Source: CAZYFH01 sp965197395 (GTDB taxonomy: Bacteria; Acidobacteriota; Vicinamibacteria; Vicinamibacterales; UBA8438). Taken from it: 64,000 bases of DNA. Position 1 is the first letter of the stretch. Every line of letters starts with the position of its first letter. Shown here in pieces: positions 7,890-16,308 of the stretch. Position numbers and translations under genes: made by a program. The stretch spans positions 682,001 through 746,000 of the forward strand of contig OZ240205.1 of NCBI GenBank assembly GCA_965197395.1, read 5' to 3'. The notes beneath the pieces were generated by a model, which saw only the letters and a program-made list of their open reading frames with translations, was not told the origin of the DNA and did not search any database.

Positions 7890-8515
7890 AAGTATCCCCC
7901 GGCAAAGCCGGGGGCTTTAGTTGTGAGCCGCTCAAAGCGGCTGACGTGACCGCTGCGCGGTCACTTGAGCCACCTGACGGTGGCGGCTCTAGTCCAACGG
8001 CAACTGATCCAGCCGCCGATCCTCTCGCTCCTGCTGCTGGATATAGTCCCGGATGATCCGTTCATCACGGCCCACCGTCATACCCGCGCGCCCAGAAGTG
8101 CTGCCCCACGAAGTTCCGGGACCGCCCCGCAAACTCCCGAGCGATGTGGATCGCGCTCTTCCCCTTGAGATACCCGATCACCTGCGCCACCGAGTACTTC
8201 GGGGGGATCGACACCAACATGTGGACGTGGTCGGGCAGCAGATGCCCCTCCTCCACCTGGCTCTCGCGGTGCCGCGCCAGCTGCCGCAGCACCTCGCCCA
8301 GCTGCTGCCGGACGCCTCCATACATCGCTTTCTTCCGGTACTTCGGAATGAACACTACGTGATACTGGCAGTGCCATTTCGTATGATTGAGACTTCGGTA
8401 CGTCGTCATGAGGACTCCTTCTCGTGATGCTTGTGCGGCTCACGGGAAGGAGTTTCCTCACGCGACTCCCGGGTCAAACGCTGCTGGCCGCCCCGGCAAA
8501 GCCGGGGGGTCTCCC
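7890..8515 (-). mobile_element. IS200/IS605-type insertion sequence, decayed
   Basis: A tnpA-only element. The transposase remnant (7989-8409) is flanked by matching hairpins: CCCCCGGC-AAA-GCCGGGGG at 7896-7914 and CCCCGGC-AAA-GCCGGGG at 8491-8507. The transposase-distal end has further serial hairpins (GCCGCT-CAA-AGCGGC, GTGACC...GGTCAC, GCCACC...GGTGGC) between 7920 and 7990, as expected for single-stranded-DNA transposition substrates. The exact cleavage sites are not determined. It lies between nadA and a small membrane gene and disrupts neither. Confidence 0.8.
7989..8409 (-). pseudogene. tnpA: IS200-type Y1 transposase TnpA, frameshifted near the C-terminus
   Basis: The intact part starts 'MTTYRSLNHTKWHCQYHVVF' and has the HuH pair in 'LMxDHVHML'-like 'LPDHVHMLVSIPP', then 'YLKGKSAIHIAREF' and 'NFVGQHFWARGY'. 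Translation then runs into D-G-G-P and a stop at 8065. In the adjacent frame the expected tail resumes with 'TVGRDERIIRDYIQQQ' and continues to a stop at 7989. Comparison with the usual 'GYFVSTVGRDE' junction indicates loss of about 8 bp. That removes the helix carrying the nucleophilic region, so the enzyme is probably inactive. Confidence 0.8.
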
Positions 8516-8529
8516 ACGGCAACTAGCCG

Positions 8530-8655
8530 TCAACCAAAGGAGACCACGAGGGCGATCAGAATCATGACGGCCCACGACCAGACGAGAAGCCGCACCCACC
8601 AGCGGCGGGGCATGAGCACGTCGGCCTCTGGGGCGTTCGGCGGTTGGTTTGGCAT
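8530..8655 (-). CDS. 41-residue single-span membrane protein
   Basis: A small ORF reading MPNQPPNAPEAD..., then a basic 'PRRWWVRLLVW' and a hydrophobic helix ending 'MILIALVVSFG'. The arrangement (short polar N-tail, positive residues, one membrane helix at about residues 21-40) suggests an inner-membrane miniprotein. It starts 31 bp after the mqnE stop on the same strand with a GGAG about 10 bp upstream, so it is probably the last gene of that transcript. Its function is unknown. The IS200 hairpin lies just beyond its stop. Confidence 0.55.
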   Translation of the reverse strand: MPNQPPNAPEADVLMPRRWWVRLLVWSWAVMILIALVVSFG

Positions 8656-8686
8656 CGTCGCTACTCCGGAAGCAGCGCCGTGACGG

Positions 8687-9787
8687 TCACGCGGGCTGTG
8701 CCACAACATTGTAAAACGTGTCGCGCTCGACTGGCAGGCGTCCGGCGGCGCGGATGAGTTGGGTGATCTCTCCCGGGGTCATCGCTTCCGGCGTCGGCGC
8801 ACCGGCCATGTGGTAGATGCGTTCCTCCTGGACCGTCCCATCCAGATCGTCGGCTCCGAACCACAAGGCGGTTTGCGCCACCTCGACACCGGTCGCGATC
8901 CAGAACGCCTTGACGTGCGGCACGTTGTCGAGCATCAGCCGCGCGACGGCGTGGACGCGCAAGGTATCGGCGGCGGTCGGCGCGGGCAGCTTGCGCATCT
9001 GGTTGTTGTCGGGATGAAACGCGAGCGGGATGAACGCCTGAAAACCGGCGGTCTCGTCCTGCAACGCACGCGCGCGCAGCATGTGGTCGACGCGCTCGGC
9101 GTCGGTCTCGATGTGGCCGTAGAGCATCGTCACGTTGGAGCGCATCCCGAGACGATGCGCGAGACGGTGGATCGCGAGGTACCGGTCGGCGTCCGCCTTG
9201 TCGTGGGCGATCTTGCGACGCACCCGCTCGGAGAACACCTCGGCGCCGCCGCCGGGCAGCGAGTCGAGGCCCGCGTCCATCAACTCGCGCAGGATCTGCT
9301 CGTCGGTCTTGCCGTACAACTCGGCAAAGAACGCGATCTCGACCGCGGTGAAACACTTCAGGCGGATATCCGGCCTGATCCGCTTGAAGCCGCGCAGCAG
9401 GTCAAGGTAGTAGTCCCACGGCAGATCAGGATGCAACCCGTTGACGACGTGCACCTCCGTCAGCGCCTGGTCGGACCGCTCGCGCAGCTTGTCCCAGGCC
9501 TGCTCCAGACTCATCGTGTAGGCGCCCGAATCGCCGGGACGTAGCCGCGCGAACGCGCAGAAGAGACAGCTGGCGACACACACGTTGGTGGCCTCCAGCC
9601 GGATGTTGTGATTGAAGAAGGTCCGGTCGCCGTGCCGCCGCTCACGCTCCCGATTCGCGAGCCACCCGACCGCCAGCAGGTCGGGACACTCAAACAGCCG
9701 AATGCCGTCATCGAGGTCGAGACGGATCTCGGAATCGAGCTTGGCCGAAATGTCGTCGAGTCCGGCGTCAGTGAGGCGAGCGTGCAT
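8687..9787 (-). CDS. mqnE: Aminodeoxyfutalosine synthase MqnE (radical SAM)
   Basis: Makes 6-amino-6-deoxyfutalosine from carboxyvinyl-oxybenzoate and SAM in the futalosine route to menaquinone. The radical-SAM cluster motif is Cx3Cx2C in 'TNVCVASCLFCAF'. Other family features: 'VNGLHPDLPWDYYLDLLR', 'LPGGGAEVFSERVR', 'MLYGHIETDAERVDH' and 'QAFIPLAFHPDN'. These segments fit MqnE better than MqnC. 366 residues is typical. ATG start at 9787. mqnD is at 13232 and a menG-type methyltransferase at 29037; mqnA, mqnB and mqnC are not in the window. Confidence 0.9.
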   Translation of the reverse strand: MHARLTDAGLDDISAKLDSEIRLDLDDGIRLFECPDLLAVGWLANRERERRHGDRTFFNHNIRLEATNVCVASCLFCAFARLRPGDSGAYTMSLEQAWDKLRERSDQALTEVHVVNGLHPDLPWDYYLDLLRGFKRIRPDIRLKCFTAVEIAFFAELYGKTDEQILRELMDAGLDSLPGGGAEVFSERVRRKIAHDKADADRYLAIHRLAHRLGMRSNVTMLYGHIETDAERVDHMLRARALQDETAGFQAFIPLAFHPDNNQMRKLPAPTAADTLRVHAVARLMLDNVPHVKAFWIATGVEVAQTALWFGADDLDGTVQEERIYHMAGAPTPEAMTPGEITQLIRAAGRLPVERDTFYNVVAQPA

Positions 9788-9903
9788 GGGTCGTGGCGAC
9801 AGGGGCGGAGCAGACGCTTCCGGAAACGACTTTGTACCCTACCGCATTCAGTCTTCCCTGTCGCCCAATCCACGGGCGGAGACGAGCCGTGGGTATCGGC
9901 TGC

Positions 9904-9909
9904 TATACT
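9904..9909 (+). promoter_or_regulatory. Probable -10 element for the btu transcript
   Basis: TATACT lies about 10 bp before the start of the cobalamin riboswitch, the right place for its promoter. The -35 region is not convincing, so only the -10 is proposed. Confidence 0.4.
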
Positions 9910-9917
9910 CAACCACA

Positions 9918-10110
9918 GTTCGACGCTTCCCGATGATCCTGGGAAGTGGGTGAGAGTCCCACACGGTCCCGCCACTGTAAGTGGGGAGTGGGGCGGCCCG
10001 CCGGTGCCATGGGCACCCGTCACTGCGCTCCGTCGAGCGTGGGAAGACGCTGCCGCTCCACGACGAACCACAAGTCAGGACACCAGATCATCGGGCGGCC
10101 TCTTCCCCGC
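9918..10110 (+). promoter_or_regulatory. Cobalamin (B12) riboswitch
   Basis: All hallmark blocks of the class are present in order: GGGTGAGAGTCCC at 9948-9960, GTCCCGCCACTGTAA (B12 box region) at 9966-9980, a GGGAAGACGC block near 10041, and AAGTCAGGACACC at 10072-10084. It sits in the leader of btuDCF and should lower expression when adenosylcobalamin is plentiful. The 216 bases between it and the btuD ribosome site would hold the expression platform; I do not see a clear intrinsic terminator there, so translational control is possible. Confidence 0.93.
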
Positions 10111-10326
10111 TCCGGTTACCACCGGGCGCGGGCGGTCGGCGCGTGGTCACGCCGACGCGAGGTCTCATGTTCGGTTGTTCCGCGTTCCGCGACCTTCGGT
10201 CGCCGCCACGACGGTCGCCCGATACCCCCGCCACCGCTACCCGCAGCCGCCACGGCCAACGGACGATCGACCCGACGTGTCCCCGTGCGACGATTCGCCC
10301 CTCGGTCGACAGGAGAGGAGTGCCGG

Positions 10327-11166
10327 TTGCTTCGCGCTGACGCCGTGTCGTTCGCCTACGGGCAGTCGCCGGTCCTTGAAGACGTGTCCGTCGAGGCTGG
10401 AGGTCGCCAGCGGCTTGGCATCATCGGACCGAACGGCTCCGGGAAGACGACGCTGCTCCATCTGCTCGCGGGACTGCTCGAGCCGACGACCGGCGAGGTG
10501 CGCCTCGCCGACGAGCCGATGCGGCGTCAGGCACGGACGGGGGTTGCGAGACGAATGGCGCTGGTGCCGCAGGAGACGCACCTCGCGTTCGACTACTCGG
10601 TGCTCGAGATCGCCCTCATGGGGCGACACCCGCACCTTGGCCCGTTCCAGCTCGAGGGCCCCGACGACCTGGCCATCGCCCACGACGCGCTCCGGGCGAC
10701 CGGCACCGACCATCTCGCGGCGCGCCGGTTCACGACGTTGAGCGGTGGTGAAAAACAGCGGGTCGTCATCGCGAGCGCGCTGACGCAACTGATGCCCGCA
10801 CCCACTGCGCAGGCGCCGCCCGGCGACGTCATGCTGCTGCTCGACGAGCCGACCGCGTCGCTCGACCTCGGCTACCAGCTCGAGATTGCGGCGATGCTGC
10901 GGTCGCTCAGCGACCATCGGGACATCACCTTGGTGGTGTCGACGCACGACCTCAACTTCGCGGTTGCCGTCTGTAGCGAGCTCGTGCTGCTGCGGGCAGG
11001 TCGCGTCATCGCCAGCGGTCCAACAGACCGCGTGCTGACCGCGGCCAACGTGCGCGCATTGTATGGCGTGGAGGTCGACGTGACGCGCCACCCGACCACC
11101 GGTCGTCTCACGGTTGTGCCCGTCGGACGCTGGGTGGACGGCGCGTCTCGAGAGGATCGCCGGTGA
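10327..11166 (+). CDS. btuD: Vitamin B12 ABC transporter ATP-binding protein
   Basis: Powers cobalamin import with BtuC and BtuF. Walker A 'GPNGSGKTT', signature 'LSGGEKQRVVIA', Walker B 'VMLLLDEPTASLD' and the switch His in 'VVSTHDL' are all visible. The long open frame extends back through the riboswitch, but TTG at 10327 is preceded six bases earlier by AGGAGAGGAG and gives a standard ABC start ('LRADAVSFAYG'), 279 residues. The stop overlaps btuC by 4 bp. FecCD-type metal-chelate ABC proteins look alike; the B12 assignment rests on the riboswitch. Confidence 0.9.
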   Translation: MLRADAVSFAYGQSPVLEDVSVEAGGRQRLGIIGPNGSGKTTLLHLLAGLLEPTTGEVRLADEPMRRQARTGVARRMALVPQETHLAFDYSVLEIALMGRHPHLGPFQLEGPDDLAIAHDALRATGTDHLAARRFTTLSGGEKQRVVIASALTQLMPAPTAQAPPGDVMLLLDEPTASLDLGYQLEIAAMLRSLSDHRDITLVVSTHDLNFAVAVCSELVLLRAGRVIASGPTDRVLTAANVRALYGVEVDVTRHPTTGRLTVVPVGRWVDGASREDRR

Positions 11167-12209
11167 TCGACCACCATGGCAAACTTGCTGACGTCGGTGT
11201 TGGCCACCCCACCATGCGGCGGCGGGTGCTCGTCGTGCAGCTGCTGTTTGGTCTCGTCGCGCTCGCGGTCTGCCTCGCGGCGCCGCTCATCGGCCCGACG
11301 CCCGTGCGGCTGGGCACCGTGTTCGACCGCGCCGTGCCGTTTGCCGACAACGTCGACGCACAGATCTTCTTCATCGCGCGTCTCCCACGGGCGCTCGCCG
11401 GCGCGCTCGTCGGCGCGGCGCTCGCGTCTGCCGGCGTCGTGCTCCAGGCGCTGCTGCGTAACCCACTGGCGACACCCTTCACGCTGGGTGTGTCCGCTGG
11501 AGCGTCACTGGGCGCCATCCTCGTCATCATTCTCGGCGTGCCGCTGTCGGTCGTCGGCGTGCCGGCGGTCCCGCTCGCCAGCTTCGCCGGCGCACTCGGT
11601 GCGATTGGCATCGTCTACGCGCTCGCGCGACTCCGCCGGCATGGGCTCTCGACGTCGGTCCTGCTGCTTGCCGGGGTCACGCTCAACTCGTTGTTCTCGG
11701 CCATCATCATGTTCGTGCAGTATCTGGCCGACTACACGCAGAGCTTCCAGGCCATTCGTTACCTCATGGGCAACCTCGACGTCAGTAGCTACAGCCCGAT
11801 CCTGTGGGCACTGCCGCTGCTGGTCGCCGCCGCCGCGGTGTTCGCCTGGCTGCCACGTTCGCTCAATCTGCTCACGATGGGGGCGGATGGCGCGGCCGCC
11901 CGCGGTGTCGACGTCTTGCGCGCCCAGCGCGCCGCGTTTCTGAGCGCGTCGCTCGCCACGGGCGCGGCCGTCTCGCTTGGCGGCCCCATCGGCTTCGTCG
12001 GCATCATCGTGCCCCATATGGTGCGGCTCCTGGTCGGATCGGACCACCGGCTCGTGCTGCCGGCGTCGGCCTGCTTCGGCGCCGCCTTCCTGGTGACGTG
12101 CGATGTCGCCGCACGGACCCTCATGGCGCCGCTCGAGCTCCCGGTAGGGGTCATCACCGCGATGCTCGGCGGCCCATTCTTTCTGTGGTTGCTGGCGAGG
12201 AAGAAATGA
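11163..12209 (+). CDS. btuC: Vitamin B12 ABC transporter permease, FecCD/BtuC family
   Basis: Inner-membrane permease with about ten hydrophobic helices. Family segments include 'RLPRALAGALVGAALASAG', 'LLRNPLATPFTLGVSAGAS', and the C-terminal 'GPIGFVGIIVPHMVRL'. Start GTG at 11163 overlaps the btuD stop (GTGA); an in-frame ATG at 11214 ('MRRRVLVV') is an alternative. Its stop overlaps the btuF ATG by 4 bp. 348 residues fits the family. Confidence 0.9.
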   Translation: MIDHHGKLADVGVGHPTMRRRVLVVQLLFGLVALAVCLAAPLIGPTPVRLGTVFDRAVPFADNVDAQIFFIARLPRALAGALVGAALASAGVVLQALLRNPLATPFTLGVSAGASLGAILVIILGVPLSVVGVPAVPLASFAGALGAIGIVYALARLRRHGLSTSVLLLAGVTLNSLFSAIIMFVQYLADYTQSFQAIRYLMGNLDVSSYSPILWALPLLVAAAAVFAWLPRSLNLLTMGADGAAARGVDVLRAQRAAFLSASLATGAAVSLGGPIGFVGIIVPHMVRLLVGSDHRLVLPASACFGAAFLVTCDVAARTLMAPLELPVGVITAMLGGPFFLWLLARKK

Positions 12210-13093
12210 ACGCGACGGCGCGGGCTCCAAGGGTCCACATCGTCGCGGCATGCGTATTCCTGCTTGCGCTCGGCGCAGTGCCTGCCCGCGCACAACAGGA
12301 GTCGGCCCCGCAGCGCATCGTCTCGGTCGTGCCGGCGGTTACCGAGATGTTGTTTGCCATCGGCGCCGCCTCGCGCGTGGTGGGGGTCAGCAGCTTCGCG
12401 CGGTTTCCGCCGGCGGTGAATGCGCTCCCCCGCGTCGGTGCGCTGCTCGACCCCGACGTGGAGGGCATTCTCTCCCTCCGGCCGGAGCTGGTCGTGCTGT
12501 ACGGCAGCCAAGTCGATGTGGTCGAGCAGATGGCGCGCGCGCGCGTACGCGTGTTCGACTACCGGCACGGCGGCCTCACCGACATCACCGAGACGATGCG
12601 TCGCCTCGGCCGCGAGACGGGCCACGCGGCCGCGGCAGACCGCGCCGCAGCGAACATCGAGTCGGCCGTGACCGCCGTCCGCGCGCGGGTGGCCGGCCGG
12701 CGGCGGCCGCGCGTCTTGCTCGTGATGGGGCGCGACCCCGATGCGATTCGGAACGTCTACGCCAGTGGCGGCCGTGGGTTCCTCCACGACATGGTCATCG
12801 CTGCTGGCGGGGACAACGTCTTCGCGGACATCGACCGAGAAGCGGTCCAGCCCTCGTCCGAGGGCATCCTCACCGCGGCTCCCGACGTCATCCTCGAGAT
12901 CAGAGCCGAAGGCCTCCTCGCGCCCGCCGAGGCGGCACGCCAGCGTGATGTGTGGCAGCAGTTCTCGACCATCCCGGCGGTTCGCAACCGTCGCGTTGTG
13001 GTCCTGACAGGGAACGACCTCATCGTGCCCGGGCCCAGGGTGGCCGGTGGGACCGAGCGCCTGGCACGGGCGCTCCATCCGGACGCGTTCTAG
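12206..13093 (+). CDS. btuF: Cobalamin-binding periplasmic protein, BtuF-like
   Basis: Captures cobalamin in the periplasm and delivers it to BtuCD. The N-terminus is a signal peptide ('VFLLALGAVPARAQQ', cleavage after A-R-A). Helical-backbone binding protein features follow: 'RIVSVVPAVTEMLFAIG', 'DVEGILSLRPELVVLYG', and 'AAPDVILEI' near the C-terminus. 295 residues. The ATG at 12206 overlaps the btuC stop (ATGA). No TonB-dependent receptor (btuB) lies in the window. Other chelate-binding roles cannot be excluded, but the riboswitch points to B12. Confidence 0.88.
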   Translation: MNATARAPRVHIVAACVFLLALGAVPARAQQESAPQRIVSVVPAVTEMLFAIGAASRVVGVSSFARFPPAVNALPRVGALLDPDVEGILSLRPELVVLYGSQVDVVEQMARARVRVFDYRHGGLTDITETMRRLGRETGHAAAADRAAANIESAVTAVRARVAGRRRPRVLLVMGRDPDAIRNVYASGGRGFLHDMVIAAGGDNVFADIDREAVQPSSEGILTAAPDVILEIRAEGLLAPAEAARQRDVWQQFSTIPAVRNRRVVVLTGNDLIVPGPRVAGGTERLARALHPDAF

Positions 13094-13159
13094 CACGAAC
13101 CGCTTGTAGCTCAGGGTTCAAGGTGCACAACGCTCGGTTCACGGTCCGAGGATCGAGAC

Positions 13160-13209
13160 GTAGGGCGAGGCTTCAGCCTCGCCTTGCAGGCCTGAAGGCC
13201 TGCGCTACG
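13160..13209. repeat. Double-hairpin intergenic palindrome between btuF and mqnD
   Basis: GTAG, then GGCGAGGC-TTCA-GCCTCGCC, then GCAGGCCT-GA-AGGCCTGC, then CTAC. The two hairpins are clamped by the outer GTAG/CTAC pair. It lies between convergent genes and could act as a bidirectional terminator, though no U-tract follows. It differs in sequence from the 95-bp family. Confidence 0.65.
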
Positions 13210-13231
13210 ACACCACTGCGGTACGCCCCGG

Positions 13232-14059
13232 CTACGCCACGAACTCGACCGGGACCGGTTGTGGGATGAGCTTGCAGTCGTAGGCTTCTTGGTAGAGGCG
13301 TGCGACCGCAGCGCGGCCGCGCTTGCCGTAATCGAGCGTCAGCTCGTTCACATACATCCCGACGAACGTATCTGTGCGTTCCTGGTCGAGGCCGCGGCCG
13401 AACTCGAGCGCGTACTCGATGGCCTGCGGGCGGTTGTCGAGCGCGTAGGCAATGCTGGCCCGAAGCAACCGGGACACCTCTCGCATCACGCTGTCGCCCA
13501 GATCGCGGCGGATGACATTGCACCCGAGTGGCAACGGCAAGCCATCTGTGCGATCCGACCACCAGCGTCCGAGGTCGACGAGGCTGCACAGCCCATCATC
13601 CGCGTAGGTGAGCTGGCCCTCGTGAATCAGTAGCCCGGCATCGACGCGGCCGTCGAGCACAGCCGCCTGGATGTCGTCGAACGGGACCACTTCATAAGCC
13701 ACTGCCGGATGGTAGAGCTGCAGCGCGAGATACGCCGTGGTCAGTGTCCCGGGGATCGCCACCGTGATGTCGTCGAGCGTCGTGGGGCCATCGGCGCGCG
13801 TCACCACGATCGGACCGTAGCGATCACCCATGCTCGCCCCGTGCGGCAACAACGCATAGCGGTCGTGGAGGTGTGCGTAGGCGTGGAACGAGACGGCAGT
13901 CACCTCGTAGGCGCCGTCGAAGGCGGCGCGATTGAGACTCTCGATGTCGGCGAGCACCTGATCGATTTCGAAACCGTCCGAGGCGACGGCCCCGGCAGCG
14001 AACCCGTAGAACATGAACGCGTCGTCGGAATCAGGGCTGTGGGCAACGGTGATGCGCAT
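13232..14059 (-). CDS. mqnD: 1,4-dihydroxy-6-naphthoate synthase MqnD
   Basis: Converts cyclic dehypoxanthine futalosine to 1,4-dihydroxy-6-naphthoate in menaquinone synthesis. It is a periplasmic-binding-protein fold used as an enzyme. The N-terminal 'VAHSPDSDDAFMFYGFAAG' is the family signature; 'LIHEGQLTYADDGL' carries the conserved His/Glu, and 'LPLPLGCNVIRRDL' the substrate loop. 275 residues, no signal peptide. ATG at 14059, 3 bp after the stop of an upstream membrane gene, so co-transcribed with it. Confidence 0.92.
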   Translation of the reverse strand: MRITVAHSPDSDDAFMFYGFAAGAVASDGFEIDQVLADIESLNRAAFDGAYEVTAVSFHAYAHLHDRYALLPHGASMGDRYGPIVVTRADGPTTLDDITVAIPGTLTTAYLALQLYHPAVAYEVVPFDDIQAAVLDGRVDAGLLIHEGQLTYADDGLCSLVDLGRWWSDRTDGLPLPLGCNVIRRDLGDSVMREVSRLLRASIAYALDNRPQAIEYALEFGRGLDQERTDTFVGMYVNELTLDYGKRGRAAVARLYQEAYDCKLIPQPVPVEFVA

Positions 14060-14062
14060 GAC

Positions 14063-14563
14063 TCACCCGTCGTCGTCGTCTGGCACCGCGTAGGGGCTGC
14101 CCACACGGACGATCATCGTCAGGCCGAAGAGGGTAATGACCGTGGCTGCCGCCAAGGCGAGATACCCTCCGGGCGCCATCGCCGGGTTCGGTTGTGCTTC
14201 GGCCGCCCCGCCCACCACGATGGCGCGGGCCTCCGAGCGGGCCCACGCCTGGTCGGCCGCCGAACGCTCCATCAGTTGCTCGCTCAGCAACACGATGGCG
14301 AACGCCGCGAGCCCGACGAGCAGTAGCGGATGACGCGAGTTCTTCCGTGTTATGACGCTGAGCGCGGCCAGGACCACGGCCAGGATGCCGAGCCCGAGCA
14401 CCCACAGACCAGAGACATCGGGCACACCGCCCAGCCGCTGCTCCCCCATCAACATCCACGGCATGAACGCGCTTGCGGTGAGTGCCACGCCAGCCACGAG
14501 CGGCATGTAATACGCGCGCATGCTGTGCGCGAGCGCGCGACCCACGCCGACGCGCAGTGACAT
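14063..14563 (-). CDS. Membrane protein, function unknown (upstream of mqnD)
   Basis: About 166 residues from the ATG at 14563 ('MSLRVGVGRAL'); a start at 14596 would add 11 residues. Four hydrophobic segments: 'LVAGVALTASAFMPWMLM', 'GLWVLGLGILAVVLAALS', 'PLLLVGLAAFAIVLLSEQL' and 'YLALAAATVITLFGLTMIV'. A short acidic tail ends DDDDG. It precedes mqnD by 3 bp. No domain is recognised. Confidence 0.6.
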   Translation of the reverse strand: MSLRVGVGRALAHSMRAYYMPLVAGVALTASAFMPWMLMGEQRLGGVPDVSGLWVLGLGILAVVLAALSVITRKNSRHPLLLVGLAAFAIVLLSEQLMERSAADQAWARSEARAIVVGGAAEAQPNPAMAPGGYLALAAATVITLFGLTMIVRVGSPYAVPDDDDG

Positions 14564-14650
14564 AGGCGGCGAGCATAGCACGCGCGTGATCCTCACTCCG
14601 CCAGGACCTGGCGCCCGGACACGCCCGCGTCTGCGGTGCGAGCCGACCCG

Positions 14651-16204
14651 CTATGACGGCTTGGCCTCGGCCGGCGTGCGCGCGCGTTTCGCGTGCTCCC
14701 GCACGTGGCCCAACTGGGCGCGACCGGGAACTGGCGGCAGCGCGCGCGGGTCGAGGCGTTCGAGGTCTTCGAGGATGTCGGACGCCCACCCGAAGATATT
14801 GCGGCCCGCCACGATACGCCGCATCGCCTGCATGCGGCGCCGTCGCTCGTCGGCGGGCATGTCGATCGCGCGTTCGAGCGCGTCGGCGAACCCCTCGACG
14901 TCGTACGGGTTGATGAGGACCGCGTCGTGCAGTTGCTGCGCGGCCCCGGCCATCTTGCTGAGCACCAGCACGCCATCGTCGTCGTCGCGCGCCGCGACGA
15001 ATTCCTTGGCGACGAGGTTCATGCCGTCGTGCAACGAGCTGACGATGCAGAAGTTCGCCAGCCGGTAGAGGGCGAGGAGCCGTTTCATTCGATACGCTGA
15101 CTTGCGATACCGGATCGCACCGCGGCCCGCGCCGTAACGTGCGTTGATGTCGGCAACCCTGCGGTCAATCGCCTCGACCACGTCGACATAGCTCCGGATC
15201 CGCGATCGGGACGGAACACCAATCTGCACGAAGGTCATCCGATCGCGCACGTCCGCACGACGCTCGAGGAGACGGTCAAGGGCGTCGAGGCGCTCGAGCA
15301 CGCCCTTCGTGTAGTCCAGCCGATCGACACCGATGCCGATCAGCTGGCCGTCGAGCCCCAGATCCTGCCGCAATCGCTGCATCTCGGTCTCGATCGCCTT
15401 GTCGCGCGTGATCTGCTGGATGCGGTCGTAGTCGACGCCGATCGGGACCGCCTTGACCGCGATGATGCGGTTGCCGATGCGCACCGTGTTCCGGGTGACG
15501 TCGAGCCCGAGCTCGTCGCGGGCCGCCGTCACGAAGTTTCGGCGGTCGCTCTCGAGCTGAAACGCGATCAGATCGTTGCCGAGCAATCCGGTGAGCAGGT
15601 CCCGGCGCCACGGGCAGATGCGGAGCCGGTCTGGGTGCGGCCAGGGAATGTGCCAGAAGAGCGCGGTCTTGACCCCCGGGCATCGTTTGCGCAACCTAGC
15701 CGCCACCAGCGCCAGGTGATAGTCCTGGATGAACACCGGCGCCGACAGGTCCGGGAGCTCCTCCTCGATGGCCTCGGCGAACCGGGTATTGACCTCCTGG
15801 TAATGCGCCCAGTCGGTCGCGCGGAAGATCGGCCGGACGTGCGCCTCGTGGCACAGCGGCCAGAGCGCCTCGTTGGCAAAGCCCTCGTAATAGTGCGATG
15901 CCTGGTCGGCGGTCAGCCACAGACGGCGCAGCGCGTATCTCGGCGTGTCAGGCGGCACGAGCAGGCGATCATCCGTGTCGACGACCGCCCGGTCGGCGTT
16001 GCCCGCGCCGTGTGCGATCCAGACGCCGCCCCGATCACGCATGAGCGCGTCGAGCGCGATCGCGACGCCGCCCGTCGTGGGCGACCACTGGATCGACCGG
16101 TCCGCGCCGTAGGTATGTTGATACGGCTGGCGGTTGGACACGACGACGAGCGGCCGGCGGGGGCGGTCGCTGGCGCCGTCATCGGGCAGATGGGGCATCG
16201 CCAT
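14651..16204 (-). CDS. otsA: Glycosyltransferase family 20, trehalose-6-phosphate synthase-like
   Basis: Transfers glucose from a nucleotide sugar to glucose-6-phosphate (trehalose-6-phosphate), for osmotic or desiccation tolerance. GT20 landmarks: 'VVVSNRQPY' and 'TTGGVAIALDAL' at the N-terminus, 'WIAHGAG', 'PVFIQDYHLALVAARLRK', 'ALFWHIPWP', 'IPIGVDYDRI'-like 'VPIGVDYDRIQQ', 'GVDRLDYTKGVLERL', and 'LHDGMNLVAKEFVAA'. 517 residues, slightly long. No otsB phosphatase is adjacent, and related GT20 enzymes make glucosylglycerol phosphate, so the product is not certain. Confidence 0.85.
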   Translation of the reverse strand: MAMPHLPDDGASDRPRRPLVVVSNRQPYQHTYGADRSIQWSPTTGGVAIALDALMRDRGGVWIAHGAGNADRAVVDTDDRLLVPPDTPRYALRRLWLTADQASHYYEGFANEALWPLCHEAHVRPIFRATDWAHYQEVNTRFAEAIEEELPDLSAPVFIQDYHLALVAARLRKRCPGVKTALFWHIPWPHPDRLRICPWRRDLLTGLLGNDLIAFQLESDRRNFVTAARDELGLDVTRNTVRIGNRIIAVKAVPIGVDYDRIQQITRDKAIETEMQRLRQDLGLDGQLIGIGVDRLDYTKGVLERLDALDRLLERRADVRDRMTFVQIGVPSRSRIRSYVDVVEAIDRRVADINARYGAGRGAIRYRKSAYRMKRLLALYRLANFCIVSSLHDGMNLVAKEFVAARDDDDGVLVLSKMAGAAQQLHDAVLINPYDVEGFADALERAIDMPADERRRRMQAMRRIVAGRNIFGWASDILEDLERLDPRALPPVPGRAQLGHVREHAKRARTPAEAKPS

Positions 16205-16308
16205 GGCGGTTGAAGGACAGCCGCGTCGCGTCCTGTCCGGAATGATGCTACGGTCGCCGGCGGTGCGCGAGCGAATGGGACCGCCGGCTAGGGGCCTGTG
16301 TCAGGCCG

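Noticed and set aside
9946..10326. N-terminal extension of the BtuD frame
   Set aside because: This part overlaps the cobalamin riboswitch and reads as Arg/Ser-rich noise; the TTG at 10327 has a strong ribosome site and aligns with ABC proteins.
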